NCBI GenBank assembly: GCA_050486545.1
Contig: JBJHDM010000009.1
Span: 1-64,000 of the forward strand
Direction: 5' to 3'
From: DAOMNN01 sp050486545
GTDB taxonomy: Bacteria > Pseudomonadota > Gammaproteobacteria > Burkholderiales > Rhodocyclaceae
Length of the DNA stretch: 64,000 nucleotides
How positions within the stretch are numbered: position 1 is the first letter of the stretch; the number at the start of each line of letters is the position of its first letter. The notes under the pieces were generated by a model, which saw nothing but the letters and a program-made list of their open reading frames with translations, had not been told where the DNA came from and ran no database searches. Positions 50,565-60,629 of this stretch are shown one piece after another. A program made the translations under genes and the position numbers.

Positions 50565-52073
50565 TCAGGCCGGCAGATCCTCGCTTCCCGCATCGGCAGC
50601 CCCCCTTTCGTTCGGCGGAATCGGCAACGTGGACGGCTGGCCGCGCGGAAACACCACCTGGGCGATCGTGCCCTGGCCCGTTGGATTGGGATTGAGGCTG
50701 ACGATCGCTCCGTGCAGATCGGCAATCTCGCGCACGATGGGCAACCCCAGGCCGGAGCCATCCTCACCGCTGCCCAGCACACGGTAAAAGCGCTCGAAGA
50801 CGAGTTCGCGATCGCTCTCCGGAATGCCGACCCCCGAATCCTCGATCTCGAGGATGATGGCGCCGGCAGCACGCGAACGGGCCGTAACGCTCCCCCCGCG
50901 GGGGGTGTACTTGATCGCGTTGTCGATGAGGTTCTTGACCATCTCGCGCAGCAGGACCGGACTGCCTTCGACCTGCAGCAAATGACCACTGTACTCGACA
51001 CCGAAATCGATCCCCTTGGCCAGCGCCTGGGGAAAGAGTTCCTGCGCCACTTCCCGCACTACATCTTCCAGGTCGACCGGCCCGACCGCATGAACCTTCT
51101 CGAAGCTCGATTCGGCCCGCGCCAGGGACAACAGCTGGCTGATCAGGTGGCTCGCGCGATCGGCACTCTGGGCGATATGGTGCAATGACAACCGCAGTTG
51201 CTCGGGATCGCTTTCCTGCAACGCCAGCTCGGTCTGCATCTTCAGGCCGGTCAACGGCGTACGCATCTGATGGGCGGCATCGGCGATGAAGCGCTGCTGC
51301 GATTGCAGGTTCTCCTCGAGTCGCGCCATCATGTCGTTGAACGAGACGATCAGCGGGCGAACTTCCTCGGGCACGCTGGCCGGCGTAATCGGAGACAGGT
51401 CCGTCGGACGCCGCTTGCGGATCCGGCTCTGCAGGCGGTTGAGCGGCGCGATCCCGCGCGTCAGGCCGACCCAAACCAGAACCACCGCCAACGGAATGAT
51501 CGCGAACTGCGGCAGCAGTACGCCAGTGACCACCCGCGAGGCGAGGTTGCTGCGCTTGTTACGTGTTTCGGCCACCTGGATGATCACCTGGTGCGCCGCG
51601 TCCGTGCGCGCGACAGGCACGTACTGGTAGGCAATGCGGACCTCTTCCCCATGAATGAAATCGTCTCGGAACAGAATCTCCTCGGGGATCAGCTGGATCG
51701 GGGGGGACACCCAGCCGATCTCGGGATCGCCGGTGATCAGCCCACCTTCCTGGGTCGCGACCTGGTAGTACATCACATCGTCCTGGTCGGAACGGAACAA
51801 GGCGCGCGGAGGAGCCGGAAAATCGACCTCGACCGCACCCTCGTGAATCGAGACCAGGCGAGCCAATGCCCGCACACTGTCCGCCAGCGCAAGATCGTAG
51901 GGCTGGTTCGCGATGTTGTCGGCAACGTTGTGCGTGACCAGGATCGAGATCGGCCACAGGAACAGCAATGGGGCGAGCATCCAGTCGAGGATCTCGCCAA
52001 ACAGCGAGTTCGGCTGCGACGATCCCGTCTTCAGGCCGTCGCCCTTGTCAACCCTTCGCAGTTTGCGCAGCAT
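50565..52073 (-). CDS. Two-component sensor histidine kinase (TctE-like)
   Basis: A 502-residue membrane sensor kinase. It has an N-terminal helix (APLLFLWPISILVTH), a periplasmic domain of the 2CSK_N type, a second helix (FAIIPLAVVLVWVGL), HAMP, the dimerisation H-box FIADAAHQMRTPLTGLK, and an ATPase domain with LIDNAIKYTPRGG, EDSGVGIP and GSGLGLPIV. It overlaps the end of the response-regulator gene. Relatives sense citrate/tricarboxylates (TctDE), but the signal here cannot be inferred. Confidence 0.9.
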   Translation of the reverse strand: MLRKLRRVDKGDGLKTGSSQPNSLFGEILDWMLAPLLFLWPISILVTHNVADNIANQPYDLALADSVRALARLVSIHEGAVEVDFPAPPRALFRSDQDDVMYYQVATQEGGLITGDPEIGWVSPPIQLIPEEILFRDDFIHGEEVRIAYQYVPVARTDAAHQVIIQVAETRNKRSNLASRVVTGVLLPQFAIIPLAVVLVWVGLTRGIAPLNRLQSRIRKRRPTDLSPITPASVPEEVRPLIVSFNDMMARLEENLQSQQRFIADAAHQMRTPLTGLKMQTELALQESDPEQLRLSLHHIAQSADRASHLISQLLSLARAESSFEKVHAVGPVDLEDVVREVAQELFPQALAKGIDFGVEYSGHLLQVEGSPVLLREMVKNLIDNAIKYTPRGGSVTARSRAAGAIILEIEDSGVGIPESDRELVFERFYRVLGSGEDGSGLGLPIVREIADLHGAIVSLNPNPTGQGTIAQVVFPRGQPSTLPIPPNERGAADAGSEDLPA

Positions 52074-52734
52074 CCGGGCTTTCCAGGCAGTACCCCAGAC
52101 CGCGCACCGTCACGATGCGCACTCCGCTGTCCTCCAGCTTCTTGCGCAAACGATGCACATAGACCTCGATGGCATTGCTCGACACCTCTTCGCCCCAGCC
52201 GCACAAGTGATCGACGAGCTGGTCCTTGCTGACCAGCCGCCCAACGCGCAGGATGAAGACCTCGAGCAGGCCCACTTCACGGGCAGAGAACTCGACCATC
52301 TCGCCATTGATCTTCACGACGCGGTCGGCCTGATCGTAGGAGAGTCGGCCCACCTCGATACAGCGAGGCTGTCCGGTTCCGCGACGGGTGAGCGCACGCA
52401 CCCGTGCCTCCAGTTCCGGCAACGCAAACGGTTTGGTCAGATAGTCGTCGGCACCCGCGTCTAGCCCCCGTACACGCTCCTCGACACCGTCCTGCGCGGT
52501 AAGGATCAGGACCGGCATGCCGCATTTGCGCCCGCGCAGGCGCTTGAGCACCTGGATACCCGGCAGCTTCGGCAAGCCCAGGTCCAGGATCAGGAGGTCA
52601 TAGGGCTGGGACGCGAGGGCCGTGTCCGCCTCTGCGCCGGAGGTCACATGATCGATCGCGTAACCGCCTCGCCGAAGGGCGCGGCAGAGCCCATCGGCAA
52701 TGACGTGATCATCTTCAGCCAGGAGAATGCGCAT
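52048..52734 (-). CDS. OmpR/PhoB-family response regulator (TctD-like)
   Basis: A 228-residue regulator with a receiver domain (LLAEDDHVIADGL; phospho-acceptor D51 in LLILDLGLPKLPG; LTAQDG and DYLTKPF) and a C-terminal winged helix (LEVFILRVGRLVSKDQL, then NAIEVYVHRLRKKL, VRGLGYCLE). It overlaps the sensor gene by 26 bp. A 150-base leader with a GC-rich hairpin is possible if transcription starts near the GATAAT at 52894-52899 (minus strand). Confidence 0.92.
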   Translation of the reverse strand: MRILLAEDDHVIADGLCRALRRGGYAIDHVTSGAEADTALASQPYDLLILDLGLPKLPGIQVLKRLRGRKCGMPVLILTAQDGVEERVRGLDAGADDYLTKPFALPELEARVRALTRRGTGQPRCIEVGRLSYDQADRVVKINGEMVEFSAREVGLLEVFILRVGRLVSKDQLVDHLCGWGEEVSSNAIEVYVHRLRKKLEDSGVRIVTVRGLGYCLESPDAAQTAKG

Positions 52735-52839
52735 TGGAATCAGGACGTAAGTTGCTTGTAAGACTGGAAAGGCACACTACGCGTGCTGTTCTCCTTTTGC
52801 AGGCCAACGGGAGCGGTCGCCATGCCGTGCGACGGCTCC

Positions 52840-52883
52840 GGGGACCCGCCGGGCAAGCCGCCCGGGGTCCCCGCCGCTTTTTT
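52840..52883 (+). terminator. Orphan intrinsic terminator on the plus strand
   Basis: A long GC stem (GGGGACCC with GGGTCCCC, plus an inner CCGGGC/GCCCGG) is followed by GCCGC and six T residues on the plus strand. The nearest plus-strand gene upstream is far away; all neighbours run on the minus strand. It may end a short RNA, or the hairpin may belong to the leader of the response-regulator mRNA. Confidence 0.55.
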
Positions 52884-52957
52884 CCGATTCCGCATTATCA
52901 CATGCCAGATCCCCGCGGTCATGCCCGCCCGGCGAGCGTTTCCGCCCGTTGACGCAA

Positions 52958-52981
52958 ACGGCCCCGCCGAAGCGGGGCCGT
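52958..52981 (-). terminator. groEL terminator
   Basis: On the minus strand ACGGCCCCGC-TTCG-GCGGGGCCGT is a perfect 10-bp stem with a stable tetraloop, followed by a short TTTGCG, about 40 bases after the groEL stop. Confidence 0.7.
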
Positions 52982-53021
52982 GCGGTTCAGGCGAGACTGC
53001 CTGGACACGATGGAACCGGGA

Positions 53022-54680
<1,659 letters not shown>

Positions 54681-54727
54681 TATCGATTACTCCTTGAATT
54701 CGTTGTCGGAAGAAAAGACGAAGGGCA

Positions 54728-55018
54728 TCAGCCTTCGACGACACCCATGATGTCCTCTTCGCGCATGACGAGCAGTTCCTCGCCTTCGACCTTGACGGAC
54801 TGGCCGGCATACTTGCCGAACAGCACCTTGTCCCCGGCCTTGACAGCCATCGGGCGGACCTTGCCGTCGTCGAGAATCTTGCCGTTGCCCACGGCGATCA
54901 CTTCGCCCTGATCGGGTTTTTCACCGGCGGAATCCGGAATCACGATGCCGCTGGCGGTCGTGCGCTCGGCTTCCAGGCGCTTGACGATCACGCGATCATG
55001 CAAGGGACGAATCTTCAT
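54728..55018 (-). CDS. groES: Co-chaperonin GroES (10 kDa)
   Basis: Seven-subunit lid of GroEL. The 96-residue product begins MKIRPLHDRVIVKRLEAE and has the mobile loop ERTTASGIVIPDSA, which contacts GroEL. The ATG at 55018 was chosen; a longer frame to 55069 is in the leader. Expression is under a heat-shock promoter and a CIRCE operator about 210-260 bases upstream. Confidence 0.98.
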   Translation of the reverse strand: MKIRPLHDRVIVKRLEAERTTASGIVIPDSAGEKPDQGEVIAVGNGKILDDGKVRPMAVKAGDKVLFGKYAGQSVKVEGEELLVMREEDIMGVVEG

Positions 55019-55230
55019 CGAGATCACTCCTTCTGTTTCAGTTTCAGTCATGGCGGGCAAGGCCCGCATTCGGGGTCACGCAAGGGTTGCGGCAGGCCAT
55101 CCCGGCAAGGATGGCAAGCACCAACCGTTTCCTTTGTTCCGGCCCCCTACGGGATCCGGAAGACTGGCGGTGAAAACACCTCGGCGCGACTTGCACCAAC
55201 GTTCCGACAGCCTCCTTGGCACAGAAGCTG

Positions 55231-55257
55231 TTAGCACTCACCACCAACGAGTGCTAA
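55231..55257. promoter_or_regulatory. CIRCE element (HrcA operator)
   Basis: TTAGCACTC-N9-GAGTGCTAA is a perfect match to the CIRCE inverted repeat bound by the repressor HrcA. It lies directly downstream of the heat-shock promoter of groESL. Confidence 0.95.
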
Positions 55258-55258
55258 T

Positions 55259-55286
55259 AATAGGGGCGTAGTCCGACGAATTCAAG
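55259..55286 (-). promoter_or_regulatory. Sigma-32-type heat-shock promoter of groESL
   Basis: On the minus strand CTTGAA (55281-55286) - 14 bases - CCCCTATT (55259-55266) matches the sigma-32 consensus CTTGAA-N13-15-CCCCATnT closely. The CIRCE operator starts 1 base downstream. Confidence 0.85.
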
Positions 55287-55391
55287 AGCAGACGATATCG
55301 AATTCCGGATTGTCATTTTGACCAAAGTCATGGAACCGCGATTGCAGAATGCATAGAGTCGGTGCGCCTACCGAGTCCCCGTGGAGCTACC

Positions 55392-56186
55392 ATGACCGCC
55401 ATCCGAGCCGGTGCATTACCCCTTCTGCTGCTGATCCTGCTTGCGCTGATGCTGGGGCTTTCGGCTCCGGCGAAGGCCCAGATCACCGACATCAACACCG
55501 CGATCAACAAGGCCGGGCGGGAGCGCATGCTGTCGCAGCGCATGGCAAAAGCCTATTTCCAGCTCGGCCAGGACATCGACACGCATCGCTCGCAACGTGT
55601 GCTCGACAGCTCGATCGCACTGTTCGATCGCCAACTGGTGGAATTGAAGAACTATGCGCCGACCCCCGAGATCCGCGAAACCTACCTTGAACTCGAACGA
55701 GTGTGGATCCCGTACAAGGATCTGCTCGTCGGTACGGCGCCACGGCGCGAGAACGGCGAGGCCGTTCTCGAACTGTCCGATCGCGTGCTTGCCCTCGCAC
55801 ATCAGGGCACGGTCCAGCTCGAGAAGCTGGCCGGCACGACCTCCGGCTACCTCGTCAACATCTCGGGGCGCCAGCGCATGCTCTCCCAGCGCATGGCGCG
55901 CAACTACCAGGCCATGTCCTGGGGAATCGGCGACGTCTCCAGCGAACTGGACAAGGCACGCACGGAATTCGCCTCGGCCCTGAAGGAGCTTTCCGAATAT
56001 GCGGGGAACACGCCAGCGCTCGAAAGCCGACTCGAGCTCGTTCGCCAGCAGTGGTTCTTCTTCGAGAACGCACTGAACGAACGCCGCCCCGGCGACCCCC
56101 TGCTTGCCACCAATGTGGCAACGACCAGCGAGCGCATTCTCGAAACCATGGAAGAAATCGTCGAACTCTACGAAACGCTGCCCTGA
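55392..56186 (+). CDS. Exported PilJ/type IV pili MCP N-terminal-domain protein
   Basis: A 264-residue protein with a signal peptide (LPLLLLILLALMLGLSAPAKA-Q) and two copies of the PilJ-type ligand-binding module, each marked by RMLSQRMAKAYF / RMLSQRMARNYQ. This module normally forms the sensor part of methyl-accepting proteins or nitrate sensors (NarX-like). Here it stands alone, with no HAMP or signalling domain, so it is probably a periplasmic binding or accessory protein. GGAG precedes the ATG at 55392. No partner gene is adjacent. Confidence 0.78.
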   Translation: MTAIRAGALPLLLLILLALMLGLSAPAKAQITDINTAINKAGRERMLSQRMAKAYFQLGQDIDTHRSQRVLDSSIALFDRQLVELKNYAPTPEIRETYLELERVWIPYKDLLVGTAPRRENGEAVLELSDRVLALAHQGTVQLEKLAGTTSGYLVNISGRQRMLSQRMARNYQAMSWGIGDVSSELDKARTEFASALKELSEYAGNTPALESRLELVRQQWFFFENALNERRPGDPLLATNVATTSERILETMEEIVELYETLP

Positions 56187-56216
56187 GCGATCTTCTACGT
56201 CCGACGGGCAAGCACC

Positions 56217-57980
56217 TCAGAACGCGATCGCAATCGCGAAGTGCAGGCGCAGGCGGCGGTCCTGCTGCCCGTACGCAAGATCCAGCGCGAGGGGACCGGC
56301 CGGACTTCGCCAGCGGGCACCCACGCCATAACCCACCTTCAGGTCGAGGCTGTCACGATCGTCGGCGGCATCGCCGGCATCGACGAAGGTCGCTACCCCC
56401 CACTGCGGGCGAAACCAGTGCACATACTCGGCGCTGGCAGTTCCGAGAAAGCGGCCACCCAGGATGGCCTGGCCTTCCGGCACACCGAGGCTGTGAAAGG
56501 CATACCCCCGGACCGTCTGCGCACCGCCGGTCCGGAACAGGAAATCCTGCGGGATGCCCTCCCGGCTCTTTGCGATCGTCGCACCCGCCTCGGCCCGCAC
56601 GATGAAAACGTCACGTTCCCCGACCGGCTGATAGCGAACGAAGCGGGCGTAGGTCCGGAAGAAGTCCTGGTCCGACAGTGCCGCCCGGGAACCGCCGCCG
56701 AGTTCGACATGCAGGACGTAACCCTGCCGCGGGTCGAGTACGTCGTCCACCCTGCGCTGGATCCACGACCAGTTGGCCGTCAGTGCGTTTCGTGAGGTCG
56801 AATCCGCGCCCTTCGGACGCAAGGATTCACGTTGATAGCGCAAGCTGACGGCGGTCTCGATCTCGCCGCGCTGCTTCGTGCGCACCACTCCCAGGGCCTG
56901 CCGGACGGTGCGCAGCCCTTCGATGTCGCTGTTCTCGATCAGGGCCCCGAAACTGTCGCGATGCCGCGCTTGCGCAGGCGGCAGAAAGATGTCGGCGTAG
57001 AGCGCCTGACGCCGCTCCTCAAGGCGAAGCCCGGTCGACAGCTCCCAACCACGCCCACGCAGATTCACATCGCGCCAATTGACCTCGGTCCTTGCCCCGG
57101 TATTCGTCGAGTAGCCCAAGCCGAAGGACAGGTGCCGGGAGCGCGCCTCAGAGACCCGTACGTGAACCGGAACCGCCTCGGCCAACGCAGGATCGCGTTC
57201 GATTTCGACCGTGACCGAGGCGAACTGCGGCGCATTCTGGAGGAAGCTCTGCAGCGCCAGCAAACGCTCCTGATCATAGCGCTCGCCCTCGTCGAGCGTG
57301 CTGTACCGTTCAACGAGGTTCGCAGGCAAGCGCTCCAGGCCCGACACGACCAACGGGCCGAGCAGGAACGGCGGCCCGGAGTCGATCGTCACGGACAGCC
57401 GGACCGTCGCCGCATCCGGATCGACCTCGGCGCGGCTGGACTGGACGCGCGCTGAAGCGTAATCCCGGCTCGCCACTCCGTCGAGCAACTGCTGCTTCGC
57501 GCGATCCCAAGCCGCCTGGCGAAACGGCTGGCCGACGGGCAGGGCCCAGGCCCGTCGCAAGGCTTCGCGGCGAAGGGCGAGCGCTTCACCGCCGCCCGCG
57601 AGATGGCCGTCGAAGTCTACGACGACATCGGCTACCAGGGAAAGCGGGCCAGGCTCGATCTGAAGCACCCAGCGATTCCGATCCTCACGATCGAATCGGA
57701 CTTCCGGATTGAAATATCCTTCCGTCGCGAGCAGATCGGCGACCTCGCGCCTGGTCCTGCGAATCAGCACGATGCGATCGGCCACCGCTTCGGGCATGGC
57801 CCGATCCGGACGATTCAGAATCCTCAGATGACGTTCGAGCACCGGTCTCACGCTCTCCGGCGCCTGAAGTTCGACGCGCAGGATCGTGTCCTGGGCCAGC
57901 GCAGACGTGCCGAGCATGCCGCTGAACGCAACAAGCACGACCACCGAACAAACGAGTCGAATCAGCATTTCGGAGCGCAT
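56217..57980 (-). CDS. tamA: TamA-like BamA-family outer-membrane protein
   Basis: Omp85-family protein, the outer-membrane part of the translocation and assembly module. The 587-residue product has a signal peptide, three POTRA-like domains (to about residue 270), and a 16-strand barrel with the VRGY motif (TVRGYAFHSLGVPEG) and a C-terminal FAIAIAF. TamA normally lies beside tamB; no tamB is adjacent here. The start is ATG 57980 or ATG 57968; a TAGAAT at 57987-57992 (minus strand) lies so close that the inner ATG is possible. Confidence 0.88.
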   Translation of the reverse strand: MRSEMLIRLVCSVVVLVAFSGMLGTSALAQDTILRVELQAPESVRPVLERHLRILNRPDRAMPEAVADRIVLIRRTRREVADLLATEGYFNPEVRFDREDRNRWVLQIEPGPLSLVADVVVDFDGHLAGGGEALALRREALRRAWALPVGQPFRQAAWDRAKQQLLDGVASRDYASARVQSSRAEVDPDAATVRLSVTIDSGPPFLLGPLVVSGLERLPANLVERYSTLDEGERYDQERLLALQSFLQNAPQFASVTVEIERDPALAEAVPVHVRVSEARSRHLSFGLGYSTNTGARTEVNWRDVNLRGRGWELSTGLRLEERRQALYADIFLPPAQARHRDSFGALIENSDIEGLRTVRQALGVVRTKQRGEIETAVSLRYQRESLRPKGADSTSRNALTANWSWIQRRVDDVLDPRQGYVLHVELGGGSRAALSDQDFFRTYARFVRYQPVGERDVFIVRAEAGATIAKSREGIPQDFLFRTGGAQTVRGYAFHSLGVPEGQAILGGRFLGTASAEYVHWFRPQWGVATFVDAGDAADDRDSLDLKVGYGVGARWRSPAGPLALDLAYGQQDRRLRLHFAIAIAF

Positions 57981-58101
57981 GGGGCTATTCTACCGACCCG
58001 GTTTCGGTTCCTCGCATGCGCCGAAGACGGCACTGGAGCGGCGCATCCGGGCTGCCTTCAAACCGGTTGCTGCGAGCTCCTCCGGAGCGAGGCCACATGC
58101 C

Positions 58102-59115
58102 TCAGCCGCCGGCCGACGCTTCCAGATGGTAGGCCGTCACCCGTTCGACCTCCGCGGACGACCCGAGAATCACCGGTACGCGCTGGTGCAGCCTCTCCGG
58201 CTCGACATCCAGGATCCGCTGCCGGCCCGTCGTCGCCGCCCCGCCCGCCTGCTCGACGATCATCGCCATCGGATTGGCCTCGTACATCAGGCGCAGCTTG
58301 CCGCCCTGCGCATGGCATTTGGCATCGAGCGGATACATGAAAATTCCGCCGCGAGTCAGAATTCGATGGACGTCGGCAACCATCGACGCAACCCAGCGCA
58401 TGTTGAAGTCCTTCCCCCGCGGGCCGCACTTCCCCTCCTGCAACTCGCTCACATAGCGCTGGACCGGCTTCTCCCAATGGCGCATGTTCGAGGTGTTTAT
58501 CGCGAATTCCGCCGTTTCGGCCGGAATCGTCATCCAGGCATGGGTATAGACGAAGCTGCCCATTTCGCGGTCGAGCGTGAAGCCGTGCACACCGTGCCCC
58601 ACGGTCAGCACGAACATCGTCGAGGGGCCGTAGAGCGCGTAGCCGGCTGCGACCTGTTCGCGTCCAGGCTGCAGAAAGGCAGCTTCGTCGGGCTCGCTTC
58701 CCGTATCCCGGTTGCGCAACACCGAAAAGATCGTACCCACGGAGATGTTCACATCGATATTCGACGAACCGTCGAGCGGATCGAAGAGCAACAGGTAACC
58801 GCCGCGTGGATAGTCGAACGGGATCTGGTGTACCTCCTCCACCTCCTCCGAGGCCATGGCCGCGAGATGTCCGCCCCATTCATTGGCCTGCAGCAGGATC
58901 TCGTTGGCGATGACATCGAGCTTCTTCTGCGCTTCACCCTGGACGTTATCGGTTCCGGCATCCCCGAGCACCCCCGCCAAGGCCCCCTTGGAGACGTTGA
59001 CCGCGATCGCCTTGACCGCCCGTGCGACGACCTCGATCAGCAGGCGTAGATCGGCACTGACGCGCCCGGCGCGTTGTTGTTCGATCAGATACTGGGTCAG
59101 TGTAATACGTGCCAT
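58102..59115 (-). CDS. fbp: Fructose-1,6-bisphosphatase class 1
   Basis: Removes the 1-phosphate of fructose-1,6-bisphosphate; needed for gluconeogenesis and for regeneration of ribulose bisphosphate in the Calvin cycle. The 337-residue product has the metal-binding LLLFDPLDGSSNIDVNISVGTIF and the substrate-binding RGGIFMYPLDAK. It lies 46 kb from cbbLS, so it is not part of the cbb operon. A perfect 7-bp hairpin lies just upstream. Confidence 0.96.
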   Translation of the reverse strand: MARITLTQYLIEQQRAGRVSADLRLLIEVVARAVKAIAVNVSKGALAGVLGDAGTDNVQGEAQKKLDVIANEILLQANEWGGHLAAMASEEVEEVHQIPFDYPRGGYLLLFDPLDGSSNIDVNISVGTIFSVLRNRDTGSEPDEAAFLQPGREQVAAGYALYGPSTMFVLTVGHGVHGFTLDREMGSFVYTHAWMTIPAETAEFAINTSNMRHWEKPVQRYVSELQEGKCGPRGKDFNMRWVASMVADVHRILTRGGIFMYPLDAKCHAQGGKLRLMYEANPMAMIVEQAGGAATTGRQRILDVEPERLHQRVPVILGSSAEVERVTAYHLEASAGG

Positions 59116-59131
59116 GAAACGACTCCGGAGT

Positions 59132-59150
59132 GACCCGGCCGGACCGGGTC
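59132..59150. repeat. Inverted repeat in the fbp leader
   Basis: GACCCGG-CCGGA-CCGGGTC is a perfect 7-bp inverted repeat 17 bases upstream of the fbp ATG. It could be an operator or a leader hairpin; no function can be assigned. Confidence 0.4.
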
Positions 59151-59287
59151 GATATTTCGATCAAGCGGGATTATCCCTCTTTTCGACACCACAGTTCATC
59201 CGGACGCCGCCTCTGGCGGGTATCATGCAGGGCGGCCGCCAAAGGGACGGCCGCAAGGCACTCCCATTCCCGGCCATGGTTCACCCT

Positions 59288-60556
59288 ATGCACGTGATGG
59301 TTCTCGGCGCCGGCGTCACCGGCGTGACGACCGCCTGGTATCTGGCCGAAGCCGGCTTTCGGGTCAGCGTCATCGACCGTCAGCCCGCTGCAGGCCTGGA
59401 AACCAGTTTCGCAAACGGGGGGCAGATTTCGCTCAGCCATCCGGAACCCTGGTCGAATCCGTCCGCTCCGTTCAACGCCTTGCGCTGGCTGGGACAGCCG
59501 GATGCACCGCTGCGCTTCCATCTCCGCGCCCAACCGTCTCCGATCGCCTGGTCCCTAGCGTTTCTGGGGCAATGCCTTCCCCACCGGTTCCGCCGCAATG
59601 CCCGGGCCGTGGCAATCCTGGCCGCGCACAGTGGACGCTGCCTGCGCGCCCTGCGCGAGCGCACGGGTCTCGACTACGAGCAACGCACGCGTGGCATCCT
59701 GCATCTGTTGCACACAACGGCCGCATTGCGGCAGTCGCAAGTCAAGCTGGAGATGCTCTCCGCCCACGGGATCCGGGCACGGCTGTGCACTCCTGGGGAA
59801 TGTGGCGAGATCGACCCCGCCCTGCAATCCCTCGTGCCGGGCCTGGCCGGTGGTCTCTATGCGCCCGATGACGAGTCGGGCAACGCACTGCTGTTCACGC
59901 AGGGGCTGGTCGAACGTGCCCGAGTGGCCGGCGTGACGTTTCGATTCGGCCTGCAGGTGGAGGCCTTGCACGCCGTTGAAGGCCATCTGCGCGGGGTGCG
60001 CGTACGCGCCGACGACGGCACCGAAGGGCAGCTGGGTGCCGACGCCTATGTCTTGTGCCTCGGAAGCCACGGAGCGCGACTGACTGCGCGGCTTGGACTG
60101 CATTTGCCGATCTATCCGGTGAAGGGCTATTCGGTCAGCCTTGCAATACGCGATGCAAAGCGCGCACCCGAGGTCAGCCTCACCGACGAAGCAAGACGGA
60201 TCGTCTGCTCACGCCTCGGCGACCGGTTGCGGGTAGCCGGCACGGCCGAAATCGGAGGCTTCGACACTTCGATCGACGAACGACGCTGTCGCCAACTGAT
60301 CGACTGGGCGGAACAATCGTTCCCGGGTGCGCTCGATCCGACCGCCCCGAGTCCGTGGGCGGGCCTGCGGCCGGTCACCCCATCCAACGTACCGATCATC
60401 GGCCGCAGCTCCTATCCCGAACTGTGGCTGAACACCGGTCATGGCTCACTCGGCTGGACCCTGGCCTGCGGATCGGCCCATCTGCTGTCCGAACTGCTTT
60501 GCGGCAAGCCAACGCCGGTACCCGGTTTTCCTTTGTACGGCAAGACGGGGGCGTAG
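59288..60556 (+). CDS. dadA: D-amino acid dehydrogenase-like FAD oxidoreductase
   Basis: FAD-dependent oxidoreductase of the DAO family, probably oxidising D-amino acids and passing electrons to the quinone pool. The 422-residue product has the dinucleotide-binding VMVLGAGVTGVTTAWYLAEAG, the DadA motif ETSFANGGQISLSHPEPW, and the C-terminal GHGSLGWTLACGSA. The start is the ATG at 59288, or four codons upstream at 59276. It stands alone; no racemase gene is adjacent, so the physiological substrate is uncertain. Confidence 0.87.
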   Translation: MHVMVLGAGVTGVTTAWYLAEAGFRVSVIDRQPAAGLETSFANGGQISLSHPEPWSNPSAPFNALRWLGQPDAPLRFHLRAQPSPIAWSLAFLGQCLPHRFRRNARAVAILAAHSGRCLRALRERTGLDYEQRTRGILHLLHTTAALRQSQVKLEMLSAHGIRARLCTPGECGEIDPALQSLVPGLAGGLYAPDDESGNALLFTQGLVERARVAGVTFRFGLQVEALHAVEGHLRGVRVRADDGTEGQLGADAYVLCLGSHGARLTARLGLHLPIYPVKGYSVSLAIRDAKRAPEVSLTDEARRIVCSRLGDRLRVAGTAEIGGFDTSIDERRCRQLIDWAEQSFPGALDPTAPSPWAGLRPVTPSNVPIIGRSSYPELWLNTGHGSLGWTLACGSAHLLSELLCGKPTPVPGFPLYGKTGA

Positions 60557-60629
60557 CGACAAACGGAGGCGATCCGGCCCCGCAGATCTCCGTACCGTAC
60601 GACCCCGCTCCAGGAGCTGTAGTGTGCGG

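Larger units (their letters stand above)
55019..55391. other. Intergenic region groES / PilJ-domain gene
   Basis: This 373-base gap holds the ~200-base groES leader (55019-55230), the CIRCE element, and the sigma-32-type promoter (55259-55286). From about 55290 on, it holds the upstream region of the plus-strand PilJ-domain gene. A TTGACC at 55319-55324 could be a -35 box for that gene, but no convincing -10 is seen. No ORF here looks real. Confidence 0.6.
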
